The translations under genes were made by a program, and so were the position numbers. The notes beneath the pieces were generated by a model, which was given only the letters and a program-made list of their open reading frames with translations, ran no database searches and was not told where the DNA came from. Below, piece by piece: positions 9,985 to 21,963 of a stretch of DNA of 64,000 nucleotides. Numbering within the stretch: the first letter of the stretch is position 1; every line of letters begins with the position of its first letter. The DNA lies in contig JAZKJV010003262.1 in assembly GCA_037367405.1 (NCBI GenBank), positions 1 through 64,000 on the forward strand, in the 5' to 3' direction. The DNA comes from Ottelia alismoides. Taxonomy: Eukaryota; Streptophyta; Magnoliopsida; Alismatales; Hydrocharitaceae.

Positions 9985-11768
9985 ATAGCTGTTAGGAACA
10001 TGAAAATGGATGGTTGTCCTTCTGAAAAGTTCACAGGGCAGCTCTATTGTTGATACAGAGATTGAGGATCATTGCTGTTTTCATGAATTAAGCCTTTTGC
10101 TGAATTTCGGAGTTGTTTTGTCAATCCATAACTAATATCACATTTCAAAAAAGATGGGTTTCTAATAACTACTTTTTGAAAAAAAAAGATCCGCACCAAT
10201 TAGCATGCTGCACTTATTTGTTTTCTACTTGCAAGTGCCCCCTCAAGTTAGAGCATAGATGTCTATCAACCTCAACTTGGAAAAACATCTCTGAAAGGTC
10301 CTCGAGCAAGAACCTTGACAAGCACATATGTTGTCTGTTCACCTGAACTAACATGATAAGTAGAAATGAGGATCTTCCGGATCATATCTCTAGTGTAGTG
10401 ACAATCTACCTCGATATGCTTGGCATCTCATGGAAGGTTGGGTTGGCAATAGACAATGCAACCTGGTTGTCACATTGGAGGTGCATGGGAAGAGGTATTT
10501 CAATAGCTAGATCAATCAAAACGGTTTTGATCCATATCATATCTATACTTCCTTGTGCCACGCCTCTGCATTCTTATTCTACATTGGACCTAGCGATAAA
10601 TGTCTGCTTCTTGCTCTTCCATGATACCAAGGAGCTTCCTTGGGACATCATGCATATTCTGCATCTACGCAAGCTGTAACAACAATTGATGTACCTCTGC
10701 TAAATAAGAGAGTAGTCCTAGGTGAGGTCAATTGCTCTCCTGGTGTAAATCAGGTATACATGTTTTCTGACTCCAAGTCTGACCGGTGTTAATTATAAGC
10801 ACTTGACAGGTTGAAGTTCTTCCAAAAGAGGGGAATAATAGCTTGTGTCAGGTCAACAATGGAGGAACACCTGAGATGCCAGAGAAAATGCAGGCTCTTC
10901 GTTATGGTACATGTTGTGTCGAATCTGGTGGTCTCTCTCTCCCCATAAGCGGTTTCAGTTTCACTGAGAATGATGTAATGAAGGTACAATACTGGAAGCA
11001 CGTGAAGTTTAAGTATTTTGATTCTCTCACTATAAGGAAGTTCCTAATTTTTCTGTAGGATTTTGAGAAGTCTCTCAGCACAAAATTTAATGTTGAGGTA
11101 GACGATAGTGAAGCTAATTTGTATAAAAAGCTTTGGATTGAGGCAGAAGCTGCTTTATGTAAAATGAAGTATGAGCTTCATTATGCACGAGCTAAAGTGG
11201 AACATCAAAGTGTTCAAGAGAAAGACGTGCAAGGTAAAATTGGTGGTAAAAATTAATCTGTCTCTCGCTTGTTGATGCTTATCTTTGGTAAATCTTCTGT
11301 AGGAATAGATATGCAGGACAAGTTTGGTTCAGAAGTAAAGCCTGAAAATAAAACAAGTTTACCTCCTATCACTTCTAAATTTGTTTTAGATAAAGAAAAT
11401 GATTTAAAATCAGTTCAGGTAGAGGCACGGTCTCATAATGATCTCAACATGATGGCTGAGGCAAGTAGTCCCGAACCCGAGAAGGTTGTTGCATCAGGTG
11501 TAATTAACACCAAAGAAGAAGTTGATCCGTCAGTCATGGCCCGATTGAGAGTTTTAGTTGCTCGAGACAACCAAGTTACCTCGTCAAACATAGACCCACA
11601 AGTCAAATTACATCAGTCTGTTGCTGCCGATTCATGTGTTGGTCTAAGCCAAAATTCATCAAAAACCTCTTGTTCTGATGATGAGTTCAATGTTGGGGCA
11701 TGCTTCCAGGCAAGTCTGCTAGACCAGCCATTGGGGAACATGTGCTACAAGAGGACTTAGCTTGGTGA
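9985..11768 (+). pseudogene. Gene X 3' exons, copy A (uncharacterised plant protein, truncated)
   Basis: Exons at 10810-10983 and 11059-11233 and a last exon from 11303, with GT/AG borders and consistent phases (0, then 1). A probable upstream exon begins at 9985 (IAVRNMKMDGC) but reaches a stop at 10051 without a donor. The protein has an acidic, Lys/Glu-rich segment (LYKKLWIEAEAALCKMKYELHYARAK) and a later VMARLRVLVARD motif, as in a plant-specific family of unknown function; I cannot name it. The 5' end of the gene is missing. The last exon has lost one C (AAGTCTGCTAG against AAGTCCTGCTAG in copy C) and about 240 bp. The deletion joins CCATTGGGG directly to AACATGTGC, leaving a frame that ends at 11760. 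Confidence 0.7.
10225..10695 (-). mobile_element. Decayed Copia 3' fragment inside a gene X intron (copy A)
   Basis: On the minus strand this aligns with the RNase H end and polypurine tract of Copia elements: CCCCCTCAAGTTAGAGC is the counterpart of CCCCCTCAAGCTGGAGC at 58007-58023. The following 400 bp track the Copia region 58011-58420 with many changes. The 108-codon frame on the plus strand is a reverse shadow. The fragment is in the same place in all three units, so it predates the triplication. Confidence 0.7.
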
Positions 11769-12575
11769 TGAGCTTCTGGGTTCATGTACCTTGTAAATTC
11801 CAGGATCACAAACATTTCTGAACTATTTGTTTTGCTTCTGAGGTGTACATGAAATCTGGAATGGGGGCACTTAATTACTCCTGAACAATGATATGCCACT
11901 ATATGACTTGGCTTTATTTATACTTGATTTTTGTTCTTGTAAATCCTGAGAATCTGCTTGAAAATGTCACCTTTTATTGCCTTAACTTATCAACAATCTT
12001 TCGGTTCAAACAGATTGTTAAACAAATGCATCTGAGATTGTGCTCATGGTTGCATAATGGCGGTTAATCCCATTCAGATTGTTCATCTACCCACATCACT
12101 TTTTTTAATCCCTCGGTAGGAGGACATCACTAGAAGAGAAAAGGGAATATGTTTCACATATAATTTCAGGGCATAAGAAATTTTATTTTGAGAAGTTCTG
12201 TAACGTTCTTTTCAACATATCCATGATAAACGAAAAAGGCTTGGTCATGTGCTGGGTCAACTATGCAGAATTTAATTAGTCGTGACCACATATTTTTAGG
12301 TTCTTTAGCGGGAGTGAGGAACCTTTATTTATGTATTTTTCGGCGACATGTTTAATAGGAGGCAAGCAAACCAAAAATCTGAATATGTTTACATGATTCT
12401 TCATTTTTTTAGGCAAAGGTAGCTTCTGTTGGCTAGGTGAAAACTCTTTTCTCATGGTTTTACAATGTAAAATTATGTTTTTGGTGAATAGTCATGTAAG
12501 AAAGACTAATTTTTTTGAATAGAGCGGTGCAAAATTAATTTAACAAGGTCATCTGTCATGCCTCCATTAATTGCA
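11769..12575. other. 3' flank of gene X, copy A
   Basis: Likely 3' untranslated and downstream sequence, conserved in all three units. No other gene is seen. Unit B has a deletion of about 60 bp within it (at 26247) relative to A and C. Confidence 0.45.
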
Positions 12576-13618
12576 AGGGTGTGCATCGGGTTGGATCAAA
12601 TTTTGTCTTAATCCCCAATCCAATATCAACGGATTATACATTTTTATCATCCAATCAATCCATTTAATATTCAAATCAAACTAATCTCATCCTTCGTGGG
12701 TTGGATAGGATTTTTGATACTTGTATATTCTCCTCCTCATGCTTTATCCTCGTGGTAGTAGCACTTAACATTTGAATTGTGTTTTTGATGTTGCGCCGAT
12801 GTAAAAAAAGTGGTTACTACAATGGATTTAGCCCAATTAATAATTCAACTATGACAATTATAAAGACTTTATAAAAAAAATATAAATATACATCATTTTG
12901 GGTGGGCACGAGCAGGTATCAAAGCCGCATGTCTGTTCTAAAGATCATGGTGGAATGGTCCAGGATTTTTTATTGTGTTATTGGTTTTGGACCAAAAAGA
13001 ATGTAATCGAACATATCACACAATTAGGGAAGAACTTGACCCAGAGGGTAACAAACAATATGAACATCATATGGTTTACGTCTTATGGCATGAAAATAAG
13101 ATGGGGAAAAGGTTGTATCCTCATCTCTGAATAACAAATGAAACCAGTGAAAGTGTCCTTACGGAGTTGGGATTGGAAGATAGATAATTGATCAAAGATG
13201 AAGTAAAGATCCACTTGAGAAGGAGATATAAAGACCAAATACTTGCATTGTCAATTTGTGAGGTTGCCTTGTGAGAAGTAGAATTAGTTAGTTGGATTTT
13301 TTATATTTTAATCTTAAAGCTGTATTTCTTTTTTCCTACATGATGTTAAATGTTAAATTAAAATTAAGTGTCACTTGACTAAGGAGGATGTGCACGGATT
13401 TCGTAATGCATTATAAGAAAGAAAGTTATAAACATTAATAGTTACGGGATATAATATTATTGGATTGCATCAGATCGGATTTTGTATTGACCCAATCCAA
13501 TATGCAATTTAACGGATCTTCAATCCAATCCACTAGATGACAAAAAAACAATCCAGTCTAATTTAATAACCTCGGATTAGATCGAATTGCGGATTTTATC
13601 CGATCTATATGCACCGCT
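12576..13618. mobile_element. Putative inverted-repeat DNA transposon, about 1.04 kb (unit A)
   Basis: The ends AGGGTGTGCATCGGGTTGG (12576) and the reverse complement of the end at 13618 (AGCGGTGCATATAGATCGG) are imperfect inverted repeats, and subterminal ATCCAATCCA-like words recur at both ends. An internal stretch reads weakly as protein (HENKMGKRLYPH and neighbouring words, clearer in unit B) but I do not recognise it. No target duplication was found, so class and boundaries are tentative. Confidence 0.4.
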
Positions 13619-13799
13619 ACTCCATTGCACAAAAAGGAGTAAATGTCCTTAGCTTCAAAGGTTGATTTCCCCATGATTTCATTTAGTAATCATCTGGGAG
13701 AGTTTTTTTAACATGTACCGCTTTGCAAGGTATGATTTTTTAACTCCCCAACACTCATCTTATACAAAAGCCACTTTGATTCAGTCTATTTTGCTTATG

Positions 13800-14310
13800 G
13801 TTTTTTTGTATATGGTTTGGTGGCCTTGCAGTAAGTTGAAATCATGGAGAAAGAGGAGTTTATAATGATTTGCTTTGTAGTTAGGAATAGTGGTATCTTT
13901 TTAAAGCATTGTAGAATCTTATTGATTTTGCCTACGAGATTATCCCAAACTTCTTACAAGTTTTCTCAATGTTTATCTCAATAGGAGAAGCTTTCAATGA
14001 ATCCTATGATAATCACGATATCGTTTGCATAAAATTACAATTGTTGATCGAATGAATTCATATTTTCTAGGTTGATTTTTAAATCTGGTAGGGTTGCAAA
14101 AATATGCAACATTTTGATACTTTTATCTATATATTCTTTAGAATCTTGGATAAGAGTAATATCTGATCAACAAAAAAGAGGTCTGTAATGTGCATATAGT
14201 TGTCTTTCTATACGTAATATTGGAGAAGTCTTTCTTGGATGCCGTGTTAGAGAAATATACGAATTACAAACATATGGAAATAGAAAGTATGGGCAAAAGG
14301 GGACCCCCCT
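13800..14310 (-). pseudogene. LINE reverse-transcriptase fragment (unit A)
   Basis: Minus-strand translation shows a decayed non-LTR reverse transcriptase: a GGPLLP-like piece, then LFFVDQILL in place of the usual FADD box, then the downstream KINKNLQCFKKIP...STYCM region typical of plant L1-type ORF2. Stops and frameshifts interrupt it. The same fragment in unit B (27725-28240) is slightly better preserved. Confidence 0.55.
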
Positions 14311-15712
14311 TGTCTTAAGATTTTGATTGGATGAGAAGTTGTACATGTGGTGCTGGTCTTATTGATATTGATTGCTAATTTCAATGTTCTATTATATTGA
14401 TTGATATAATATGTCATCATTGTTTTTTATGAATTTTGAAAATAAGTACGTATCGTAAAAGTAACAATTCCATATATTGATATTTGATCTTTAAGTTTAG
14501 CATTGCGCAAATAAGTTTGCATGCACTTTTGGGGAAGAGGATAAACAATCTTGGGCCTTAATATGCATGTTCTTTCTGCCAAGCTTGGGTTTTCCCTATG
14601 ATAATTACTCTCTTTCTCAATTGTTAGTTCATGCATGAACATGGATATTTTGATGATAAAAAAACTTGTGCATGTAGACAAAACTTGTGCTATTAACTTG
14701 AAAATAGGTCAAGAGAAGAAAACTATTGGATCAAGAACAAACTCAAATTTGAGATGCTCAAGTTTAATTGAAGAAGAAACTAAGAAGCTCAAAGGATTTC
14801 AAGGCTAAGGAACTCCGGTTCAAGCTCAAGGAAGGATCTAAAGCTCAAGAAGAACATGAAATTTTTTATTCAGTCATGCATTTTTAATTATCTTTTACTG
14901 TAAACGACCTTAAGCATCATGCTCTTGCATCTCTAACCTTGACTTTCAGATCAAGCTGTCAAACTAATCAATCATCTAATTTAATTGATCGATCATATTT
15001 TTGAATTATGACCGATCTTAAGTTTCACTGAGCGATCATATTTTGAATGACACTTTATGAAATTTTTCCTTGCCATTTTTGCCTTCAACAGCTATGGGAA
15101 TTCGAAGACTTATAGATAGGATCACATACCTCACTTTTTCTACACACAACAAAGAGTAACAAGCTCTTTTCCCTCGGTTTTCACTCCATACTCTAAGAGA
15201 AAATCTCAGAGCTATTTTTCTGATTCCTGCTTCATGCATACAGTTGTGATGTTATGTGATTCATCTTACGAGCCCGCTCCTTATTCCCTTACATCAATTT
15301 AGTTTTCCCTTTGTTTTCCATTACATGCTTACTTTGTTATTGAGGTTATTAGGATTGTTCAACTAGAATATAGTGGAATTGACTGCTAAATCAACTTAAT
15401 TTGTAATACAATTAGTTGTTTACACAAGAAACTCAGGTTAGTTGAAGATCTGTGTTGGTTAGGTTGAAAGATCGAGTCAGGGGACTCTGATCATGATTTT
15501 TTTATCCAGGATGGTTTCCACGTCAAATACTTGTGCATGATTGTTTATATTGTGAATGAAAACGCTGCATAATGTTGTTTTTGTTTTAGATAATTGTAGT
15601 TGCAACAATCGATGTCATACAGTCCAATTCACATGTGCCCATTAGCCAATGTTCGTAAACCAACGTCAATGACTCAACTATTTATGTTTCCATTATTCCC
15701 TTCCCTTTTAAA
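14311..15712. other. Unassigned repeat-like DNA, possible Copia LTR remnant (unit A)
   Basis: The sequence has clusters of GATCGATCA-type words (around 14985-15050) and stretches such as AAGCTCAAGGAAGGATC that resemble LTRs of large plant Copia elements. Similar GATCGATCA clusters recur beyond the CACTA nest at 20484-20640, so both may be parts of one element split by the MITE. No ends or primer-binding site are visible. Open frames here lack family features. Confidence 0.3.
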
Positions 15713-16098
15713 TAAGGGTTATGTGGGGCTGCCCACCCCACCCCCCCCATTTCCCACATTTTTTTATTTTTTTGGAAAATATCACTATGTATATTTATCT
15801 ATACACTACAAAAAAGGCGGGATTGGCGTGCACATAAAAGCTCGTTAAGTGCACGCGTAGTACCTGCCATGTGCATGCCCGAGGGGTGGGCGAGCACATG
15901 TGCTCGTTCAGGGCGTGCTCGCTTCTGTGAGAGTCGCCCTGGCTGGTTGGCGAGCATATCGGGACGCTATGTGCTCGCCCGCTCCCTGACGGGCACATAT
16001 ATGCTCGCCGATGTGATCGCCTCCTCTGTAAATTGCGATTACCCACGGAGCACCTGGCGAGCACATGTGCTCGTCCAAAGTGATTTCCAGGAAAAAAA

Positions 16099-16142
16099 TA
16101 TACAGGTTCGACAGGGTTTTGACGTCCCGTCGAACCTGTATA
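16099..16142. repeat. 14-bp-stem hairpin at the inner edge of the CACTA subterminal region
   Basis: TATACAGGTTCGAC (16099-16112) and GTCGAACCTGTATA (16129-16142) pair perfectly around a 16-base loop. It lies just inside the last subterminal palindrome and is kept in unit B (30029-30072), where the loop has single-base changes. Confidence 0.75.
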
Positions 16143-16435
16143 CCCTGCCAATAAACCACTGCAAGCAGCTCCCTAAGGGTATATATATTATAGCAGTTCG
16201 TAGAGTAAGATAACTAGCACTAAGAATTGAAAGGAACGCAATATACATGAATTCAGAAATAAACAATCTAATTTAACATCTAAATATTACAAACAAGTCA
16301 AAGCCAACAAAGTTCATATAAATTAAAAGATGTGCTAAAAGTTTTAAAAAAATACAGGTCCAAACCACCAAAAATTTACTTCTTCTTTGATCTAAAAAAT
16401 TTGGACACTAAACCCTGCTTTGATTTCTTTTTTTC

Positions 16436-18220
16436 TTACTCCTTTTCTTTGAACCTCACATACATGGGTGCCTCTTCTTCATGGTCGTTCTCCTCCTCCT
16501 CTTCGTTATCAGATTCAATCTCTTCAGGTTGAGATGCACGCCCTTGTGACCTATATTATATATAGAAGATATATATCTATTACATGCATTTTGTAGATAT
16601 AGAAATTTAAAATTATTACTCATTCTATAAGAAGAATACTTACATGTACGTCGTGAACTCCTCTCGGAGCTTCGTCACCTGCTCCACCATCATCGCCATC
16701 TGCGACTCCATTGGAACTGTTGATTGAGACGGATGTGGTTGCGTGTACGACGGCTGAGAGCATGCAGAATAGGAGTGGCGATGTTCCTCCACATAATATG
16801 GAGGAAGACCACCAAGCGTCTGCTTCCTATTCGCCACAACGTCCCTCTCCTCCAACACCTTATAAGTTTTTCAATTTTTTATATAAAATTATATATTAGA
16901 AATGAGTATAGTAAGATAATATTTATCCATATATACCTGCTTCCAGATCGTTTTATCAAATGGTGGTTGCTCTCCAGTTGGATCGAAACCCCATTTTTCT
17001 GCAGATGGTGCCAGATAATGATCCTGAAATACAAAGTTTATAATATATATATATATATATGAGTTATATATATCATTTAATTGTAAATAAATTGATAGAC
17101 TTACCAACAATTGTCCTGCATCAGGAGTGGGCCATTGCGACTCTCCTTCTCTCCCACTCATGTGGGACCTCGACCACCACTCCTGAAAAGAAGGTTCCCT
17201 TTCCAACCTAGCTGCCTGGAAATTTTATTAAGATCTAATAACAACATCGCATTATTTTAAAGTAGATCTCCAAAAAATAATTTTAAATCGTAATAACATC
17301 TCCGCTCTAATCTGATTGTGGCTTTTAGAGCCACTTGTCGACTTAATCCTTTGTTTCTGGCGGTTTGTCCTTCCCACCGTAGATCTTCTTCCAAACTCAT
17401 CATCCGCAACGAATGCATCACAGAAATCCGCCCATCTGGAAGGATTATGTTATGATAATTGATTATTTTAAAAAGTTTAATATAAATTATTTGACAAGTA
17501 TAATACCTATCTTCCGTACACCATGACGACGGGAACCTCTTCATCTCCTCAAAATTCATCTCCTCGCATCCCGTCTTCGCATGCGAGTCTCTCCTTGCCT
17601 TGAAAAATGTATCGCTCATTCTCTTTTCTGCCAAACGAATGAAGGCTCTACGATAAGCCCCCTTCCTCAGACCAGAGCCATGGCGAAACCTACTCTGAAA
17701 ATTATAACAATTTATGAGATACAAAAAACTTGACCAAAAAAATCTGTATCACTTCTTAGAAACATTTCTTACCAGAAACATGTCAAACGGTCTCTCCTGT
17801 TCTGCAGCAGGGATGCGACACCATCTAAATTGCATGGAAGTCAAGTGTGTCTTTATTATGTTGGTTATCTCCTTTGCCACCCTGTTGCTGTTCAAAAAAT
17901 CCCTGCATTTACTAGAAAATTTAACTTCCATACAATTTATAAAAATTTGGAAAATATTTAAAGATAAAATCTATAAAATTTTTACCTCCCATCAGCCGTA
18001 ACCTCCAACAAAGGGTGGGACGCCGACGTCTGTCCAACTACAGTGGGTAAAGGCACGGATGTGCTCAGCCGTCCAGAAGAAGGAGAGTCAGAACCCATCG
18101 ATGTCCGTGCTGGTATGGGGACCTGGACTGGGAATCCTGTAGGGGTTGCTGAGGTAGATGGCTCTCCATAGCCTCCTACGTAAAAGGGTGGCGGAGGATA
18201 ACCATGATTAATTTCAATAA
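16436..18220 (-). CDS. CACTA-borne plant transposase (Ptta/En/Spm type), copy A
   Basis: The gene runs leftward through several exons. Readable blocks in order: a Pro/Ser-rich start (about 18220-17996, PPPPFYVGGYGEPSTS); KFSSKCRDFLNSNRVAKE and IPAAEQERPFDMF (17931-17774); GSGLRKGAYRRAF and KRMSDTFFKARRD (17700-17509); WADFCDAFVADDEFGRRS with SGSKSHNQIRAEM (17437-17290); REPSFQEWWSRSH (17206-17100); LAPSAEKWGFDPTGEQPPFD (17021-16938); VLEERDVVANRKQTLGGLPP ending in a coiled VEQVTKLREEF (16860-16640); and an acidic tail. The SGSKSH motif and layout match the plant Ptta/En/Spm transposase family (TNPA-like DNA-binding proteins). Copy A ends at TAA 16436-16438; copy B reads on for about 20 more residues, so A may be slightly truncated. 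Exon borders are approximate. Confidence 0.6.
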
Positions 18221-20064
18221 TAGTGATTATTTCAATAATAACTATGATTGATTTGGTATACCGAAGAGGAAGGGGTTATGAACTGAATTTCCGTAAGGAA
18301 TAAAGACCTTGTGACACCGATCATCTTTTAGTAAATTTGAATCCTTACGGACCCCCTTAGTCCGGGAACTCCGAACTAAGGAACGCTAATATAAATGTAA
18401 TACTTTAAATCATTTTACGTCATACATTTGTATGTGCTACAAATGAGACTATAAAATAATCTTAAAATATTTATTCATTTATATTAACCGGGCAATTACG
18501 TATATTTGGCTGGTTAACGATGGAGATAGGGATAAGTGTGATCCTTATTTAGTGCCTAATACAGTGCTTGGGTCACTAAGAGTTAATAGGCACCTGCAAA
18601 AAAAATTCGAACCTGCAAATATCAAAATCCACGACCATTGGTCTGGGATAAACATCCCAAAGTGAGTCTAATAGTGCTGTGAAAAAATAAAAAAAATATA
18701 ACACAGTTATAGGTGATCAAATCCTCCAATGTGTTGCACACGCCACCCGTTGTGCAGGGCCACACACAACCCGGTGTGGAAGGACGCACTGTGTGTGATT
18801 GATTTTGTGCGATTTTCTAATAATTAATACATAATATTTTGGACTTATCATAAACATATCTATAAGTTAATGTGATATAATTGGTCACATTAACTAGAAT
18901 TTAATGTGATAATAAATTATCACAAAGGAAACATTGGTGTATATCATATCTCACATCAAAACGATATGAAATTTTAAAATTGTTATTAATGATGTTCATC
19001 ATATCTAATATCTACATTATTGAAGTTGACTAACTAATGTTATTCACAAATTTCATAACTAATCTTTTTAAGAAAATTAATAATACTAACAAGTGCAGAT
19101 GTTGTAATGGATATTTTGTCATTTAAAATTTACAAAATGTAAACATAATGGTGGTTGAGGCATTTTATCGAACACCTACAAGGCATACAATTATAAATAT
19201 CATTGAGACAATCAAATTCGAAATTACAATACTATAGTGATCTACTTTATCCTTAACATGTAAAACACATATAAACTATCAAAACAATACACTACATTGA
19301 ACAAAAAATTTAAACCCTATTCTATCCAAACAATACAAATAGGTAATGAAATCGTATAAAAAGTGAAAGGATTAAGGATTATACTGAGTGGTAGATGTAG
19401 ATCTACTCAAAACACGAAAACGGTGGGCGTCGGTGTCGGGGCGGAGGGGTGGCGGGTCGCCGGAGGGGAGAAACTGGGAGAGACTTGCGTGAGAATGAGG
19501 AAGAAGAGCCGCGCGAGGTTCTGTTTACGGGCCTAGGCGAGCACACTTAAGTGCTCGCCAGGCCGTCGCCAAGTGCTCGTCCGAAATTTCCAGGCACTAA
19601 AGTTATCCGCGCAAGGAAATTCAAGTGGGCGAGCACAATTGAGCGAGTACATGTGCTCGTCCAAATTGGTAACCGCGCCTCTCCGCAAAATTCAAACCGG
19701 CGACCCTCATGGGCGAGCACATGTGCTCTTTGTGTGCTCGCCCAATAAGGGGCGAGCACATGTGCTCGCCTAGTGCACGCAGAGCCGTGCACGCTAATCC
19801 CGCCTTTTTTGTAGTGATATATCCCTCTAATATGTCATTCGAATTTCGTGAGAAAAGGAGACTCCTACACCCTCCATCTAGATAGATCGATTACAACAAT
19901 GTTTAGACTGTTAAAATTACATGTTCTAGATAGAGGGCGTACGAGTCTCTATTTCTGACGAAATTCGAATGACATATTCGAGATATATATAGATGCATAT
20001 ACATGGTGATATTATCAAAAAAAAGTAGAAAAATGTTGCGGGGACAACCCCATTTTTTCCCTTT

Positions 20065-21607
20065 AAATAACGATTATTATTTATCTCCCGTTCACATCAC
20101 ATATTCCACAATTAGTATCATTTACTCAACAATAGTTAGCACTAGTTTCACTTGCTAAAAACAACTAAAAATGAAGGACAAAATCATCTCGCTATTATTG
20201 CATCTCCATCGTCTAAAAACCTCCTAGAGAAATGAGAATTAAAAAACATTATTCATAATCATACCTTCTTAATCTACTTTATTTATCCCTTAGAGTACCA
20301 TTTTGAAAGAGACTTTTGGAGACTATTGAAATCATCAGGATCAAAGTCTGGAATTCAATTGAGGATCCATTGATGGATGGACGTAGATTCTTGTTTATAT
20401 ATGGGTCCAAAAAACATGGTTGTTGGAAATAAAATATGTAGAAACTCAACAAGATTCTACAACAATGAGTTATCACGTAAACTTGGATGATCGATCATGT
20501 TAGGTTTATCGATCATTCGAAAGAGTTATTTGATCATCTAATGAGCGCTGGGTACTAGATTCAAAACATGACCGATCAAGCAAATTAAGTGGTCGATCAA
20601 TGGTGGTCAATCAGTCAAGATAGATGGTGGATCAGTTTTGAGTTCCTTGATCTGTTATGATTTAAAGTTCCGAGATTATAGGTCAATATTACACCTTTAG
20701 CAAGTATAATGTAAAATGCAACATTATCTCCAGTTTTCTTTCTATACTTGTGATTGTTGTGCTTGATTAGTTTTATTTGACCACATTTATTGTAATTATT
20801 GTTTACGTCTCCAACAACATTTAGTTTCTACATGTATCCACACACTTATTCGTAATCGAACCCTTCAGTTATGCTCATCCATTTCTTGTGTCGACCTAGC
20901 CTCCTCAAAACTGCCTACGAGTATCGTATTCGATCGCCACCAGTGCGTGGAGCTCCTTCTTTGCTTTGGTTGCTATTGTTGCTCCCTTGTGGCTGCTACT
21001 GCGACCATACATTTCCATCGCATGCATCTCGCATCCACGGGTGACACATCCCTCAAGCAGTGGCAAAAAACACCGCATTCCCTCGACTCTACATCGACCA
21101 TTGCTTCTTGATACCTTTGGTCGATTACAGCTGCCCAACGCCTGCCGCTTCAAGCGGTCCTCGCCTTGCAATGGATCATTGCTTTGAGATTTTGGAGGAT
21201 GGAGATTAAGATGAAGATGACAAGTAATTAGGTCTGTGTCTTTCCTTTTTTTAACAAATTACGCTTATGTCCAGAATTTAACGTTTGTTTGGGAAGGGAG
21301 GGGACAACTAAATGTGCAGAAAGGAAGATGCACAAAAGTTATTACAGAAAAGTTAAGGATGTAAGTGTAGTAGCGTGAACATATAAGGGCACAAGAGAAA
21401 ATTCCCCTTTTTATGGCTTAATATAAAACCTCATGCTTTCCAGAAATAAATAAATTAACATATAATCTAGACCTGATAAAGGAAAACATATCGAGACAAA
21501 AAAGGCCCTGAGCCCTCTCCCCGCCTTGCAATCACTTGCAGGAAGCCTTCCGGCCAAAAACCCAACTTCTCCCTCTTCCCTCAGAGTAGCCCTAATTCCG
21601 GACGGCC
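20065..21607. other. Upstream region of the CBP80 fragment (unit A)
   Basis: The first half looks repeat-derived (GATCGATCA words at 20484-20640). The last 100 bp before the CBP80 ATG are pyrimidine-rich, with AAAACCCAACTTCTCCC and CCTAATTCCGG, like a plant 5' leader. Open frames at 20905-21187 have no family match. A promoter for CBP80 probably lies here, but no TATA box can be chosen. Confidence 0.4.
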
Positions 21608-21963
21608 ATGAGCAGCTGGCGCAGCCTCCTCCTCCGCATCGGCGAACGCTGCCCCGAGTACGGAGGCTCTGCCGACTTCAGAGAACACATCGTTCGTCGT
21701 TTTTCCATCTCCTTTCTTTCGTGTCTGCTTCTTTTTTCTCTACCACTGTATTTTTTCCTTTCCGTCTTAAAAATGTGCCTTTTTTCATCTGTTGTATCCC
21801 ATCAATAGCTTTTGAATCCCGTGATCAAATTGTGGCTATTTGCATCTAAATGCGAAAGAGTTGTAGGTCTCATTATCAGCTGTGTTTTCGAACATTTATG
21901 CAGGAGACGTGCTATGGCGTACTCTCAAGAGAGTTCGATCATTCCAGCGGAGAAATATTAGAG
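21608..21963 (+). pseudogene. CBP80: CBP80 (nuclear cap-binding protein large subunit) exons 1-2 only, copy A
   Basis: Exon 1 (21608-21691) encodes MSSWRSLLLRIGERCPEYGG and continues SADFREHI. Exon 2 (21904-21963) encodes ETCYGVLSREFDHSSGEILE. Both have GT/AG borders in phase 0. This is the extreme N-terminus of the plant 80-kDa cap-binding protein (ABH1 in Arabidopsis), a protein of about 850 residues that binds capped nuclear transcripts together with CBP20. Only 48 codons remain. About 270 bp downstream the sequence becomes LINE. It has the start codon and leader of the gene, so it could still be transcribed, but cannot make a functional CBP80. Confidence 0.85.

Larger units (their letters stand above)
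15804..19816 (-). mobile_element. CACTA (En/Spm-type) transposon, unit A copy
   Basis: Starts CACTACAAAAAAGGCGGGAT and ends with the reverse complement (ATCCCGCCTTTTTTGTAGTG), flanked by a 3-bp ATA duplication at 15801-15803 and 19817-19819. Both subterminal regions are packed with the palindrome GCGAGCACATGTGCTCGC and half-sites of it, the arrangement that CACTA transposases bind. It is 4013 bp, short for an autonomous element. A transposase-like gene is present on the minus strand, but no TnpD/Transposase_21-type catalytic gene is visible. The 1.2 kb between 18221 and 19400 is AT-rich and non-coding. Confidence 0.93.
15713..20064. mobile_element. Foldback MITE split by CACTA (unit A)
   Basis: Left half about 15713-15803 and right half 19820-20064 are complementary: AAGGGTTATGTGGGGCTG on the left answers GACAACCCCATTTTTTCCC on the right, and TATCACTATGTATATTTATC answers GATGCATATACATGGTGATA. 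The right half also contains its own inner fold with GTCATTCGAATTTCGT and ACGAAATTCGAATGAC. Removing the CACTA element and one ATA restores a single foldback MITE of about 335 bp of the same family as 2848-3168. Confidence 0.75.

Noticed and set aside
10353..10679. 108-codon plus-strand frame repeated in all three units
   Set aside because: It is the reverse of a decayed Copia RNase H region; conservation reflects recent duplication, not selection.
14427..14681. 84-codon minus frame conserved in units A and B
   Set aside because: No family similarity, no splice context; conserved only because the units are recent duplicates.
15795..16151. Open frames at the CACTA ends (also in unit B and at the right end)
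   Set aside because: They are by-products of the repeated subterminal palindrome, which is open in many frames.
20905..21187. Overlapping frames upstream of CBP80 (73 and 88 codons)
   Set aside because: Opposite-strand overlapping frames without motifs; more likely upstream non-coding sequence.
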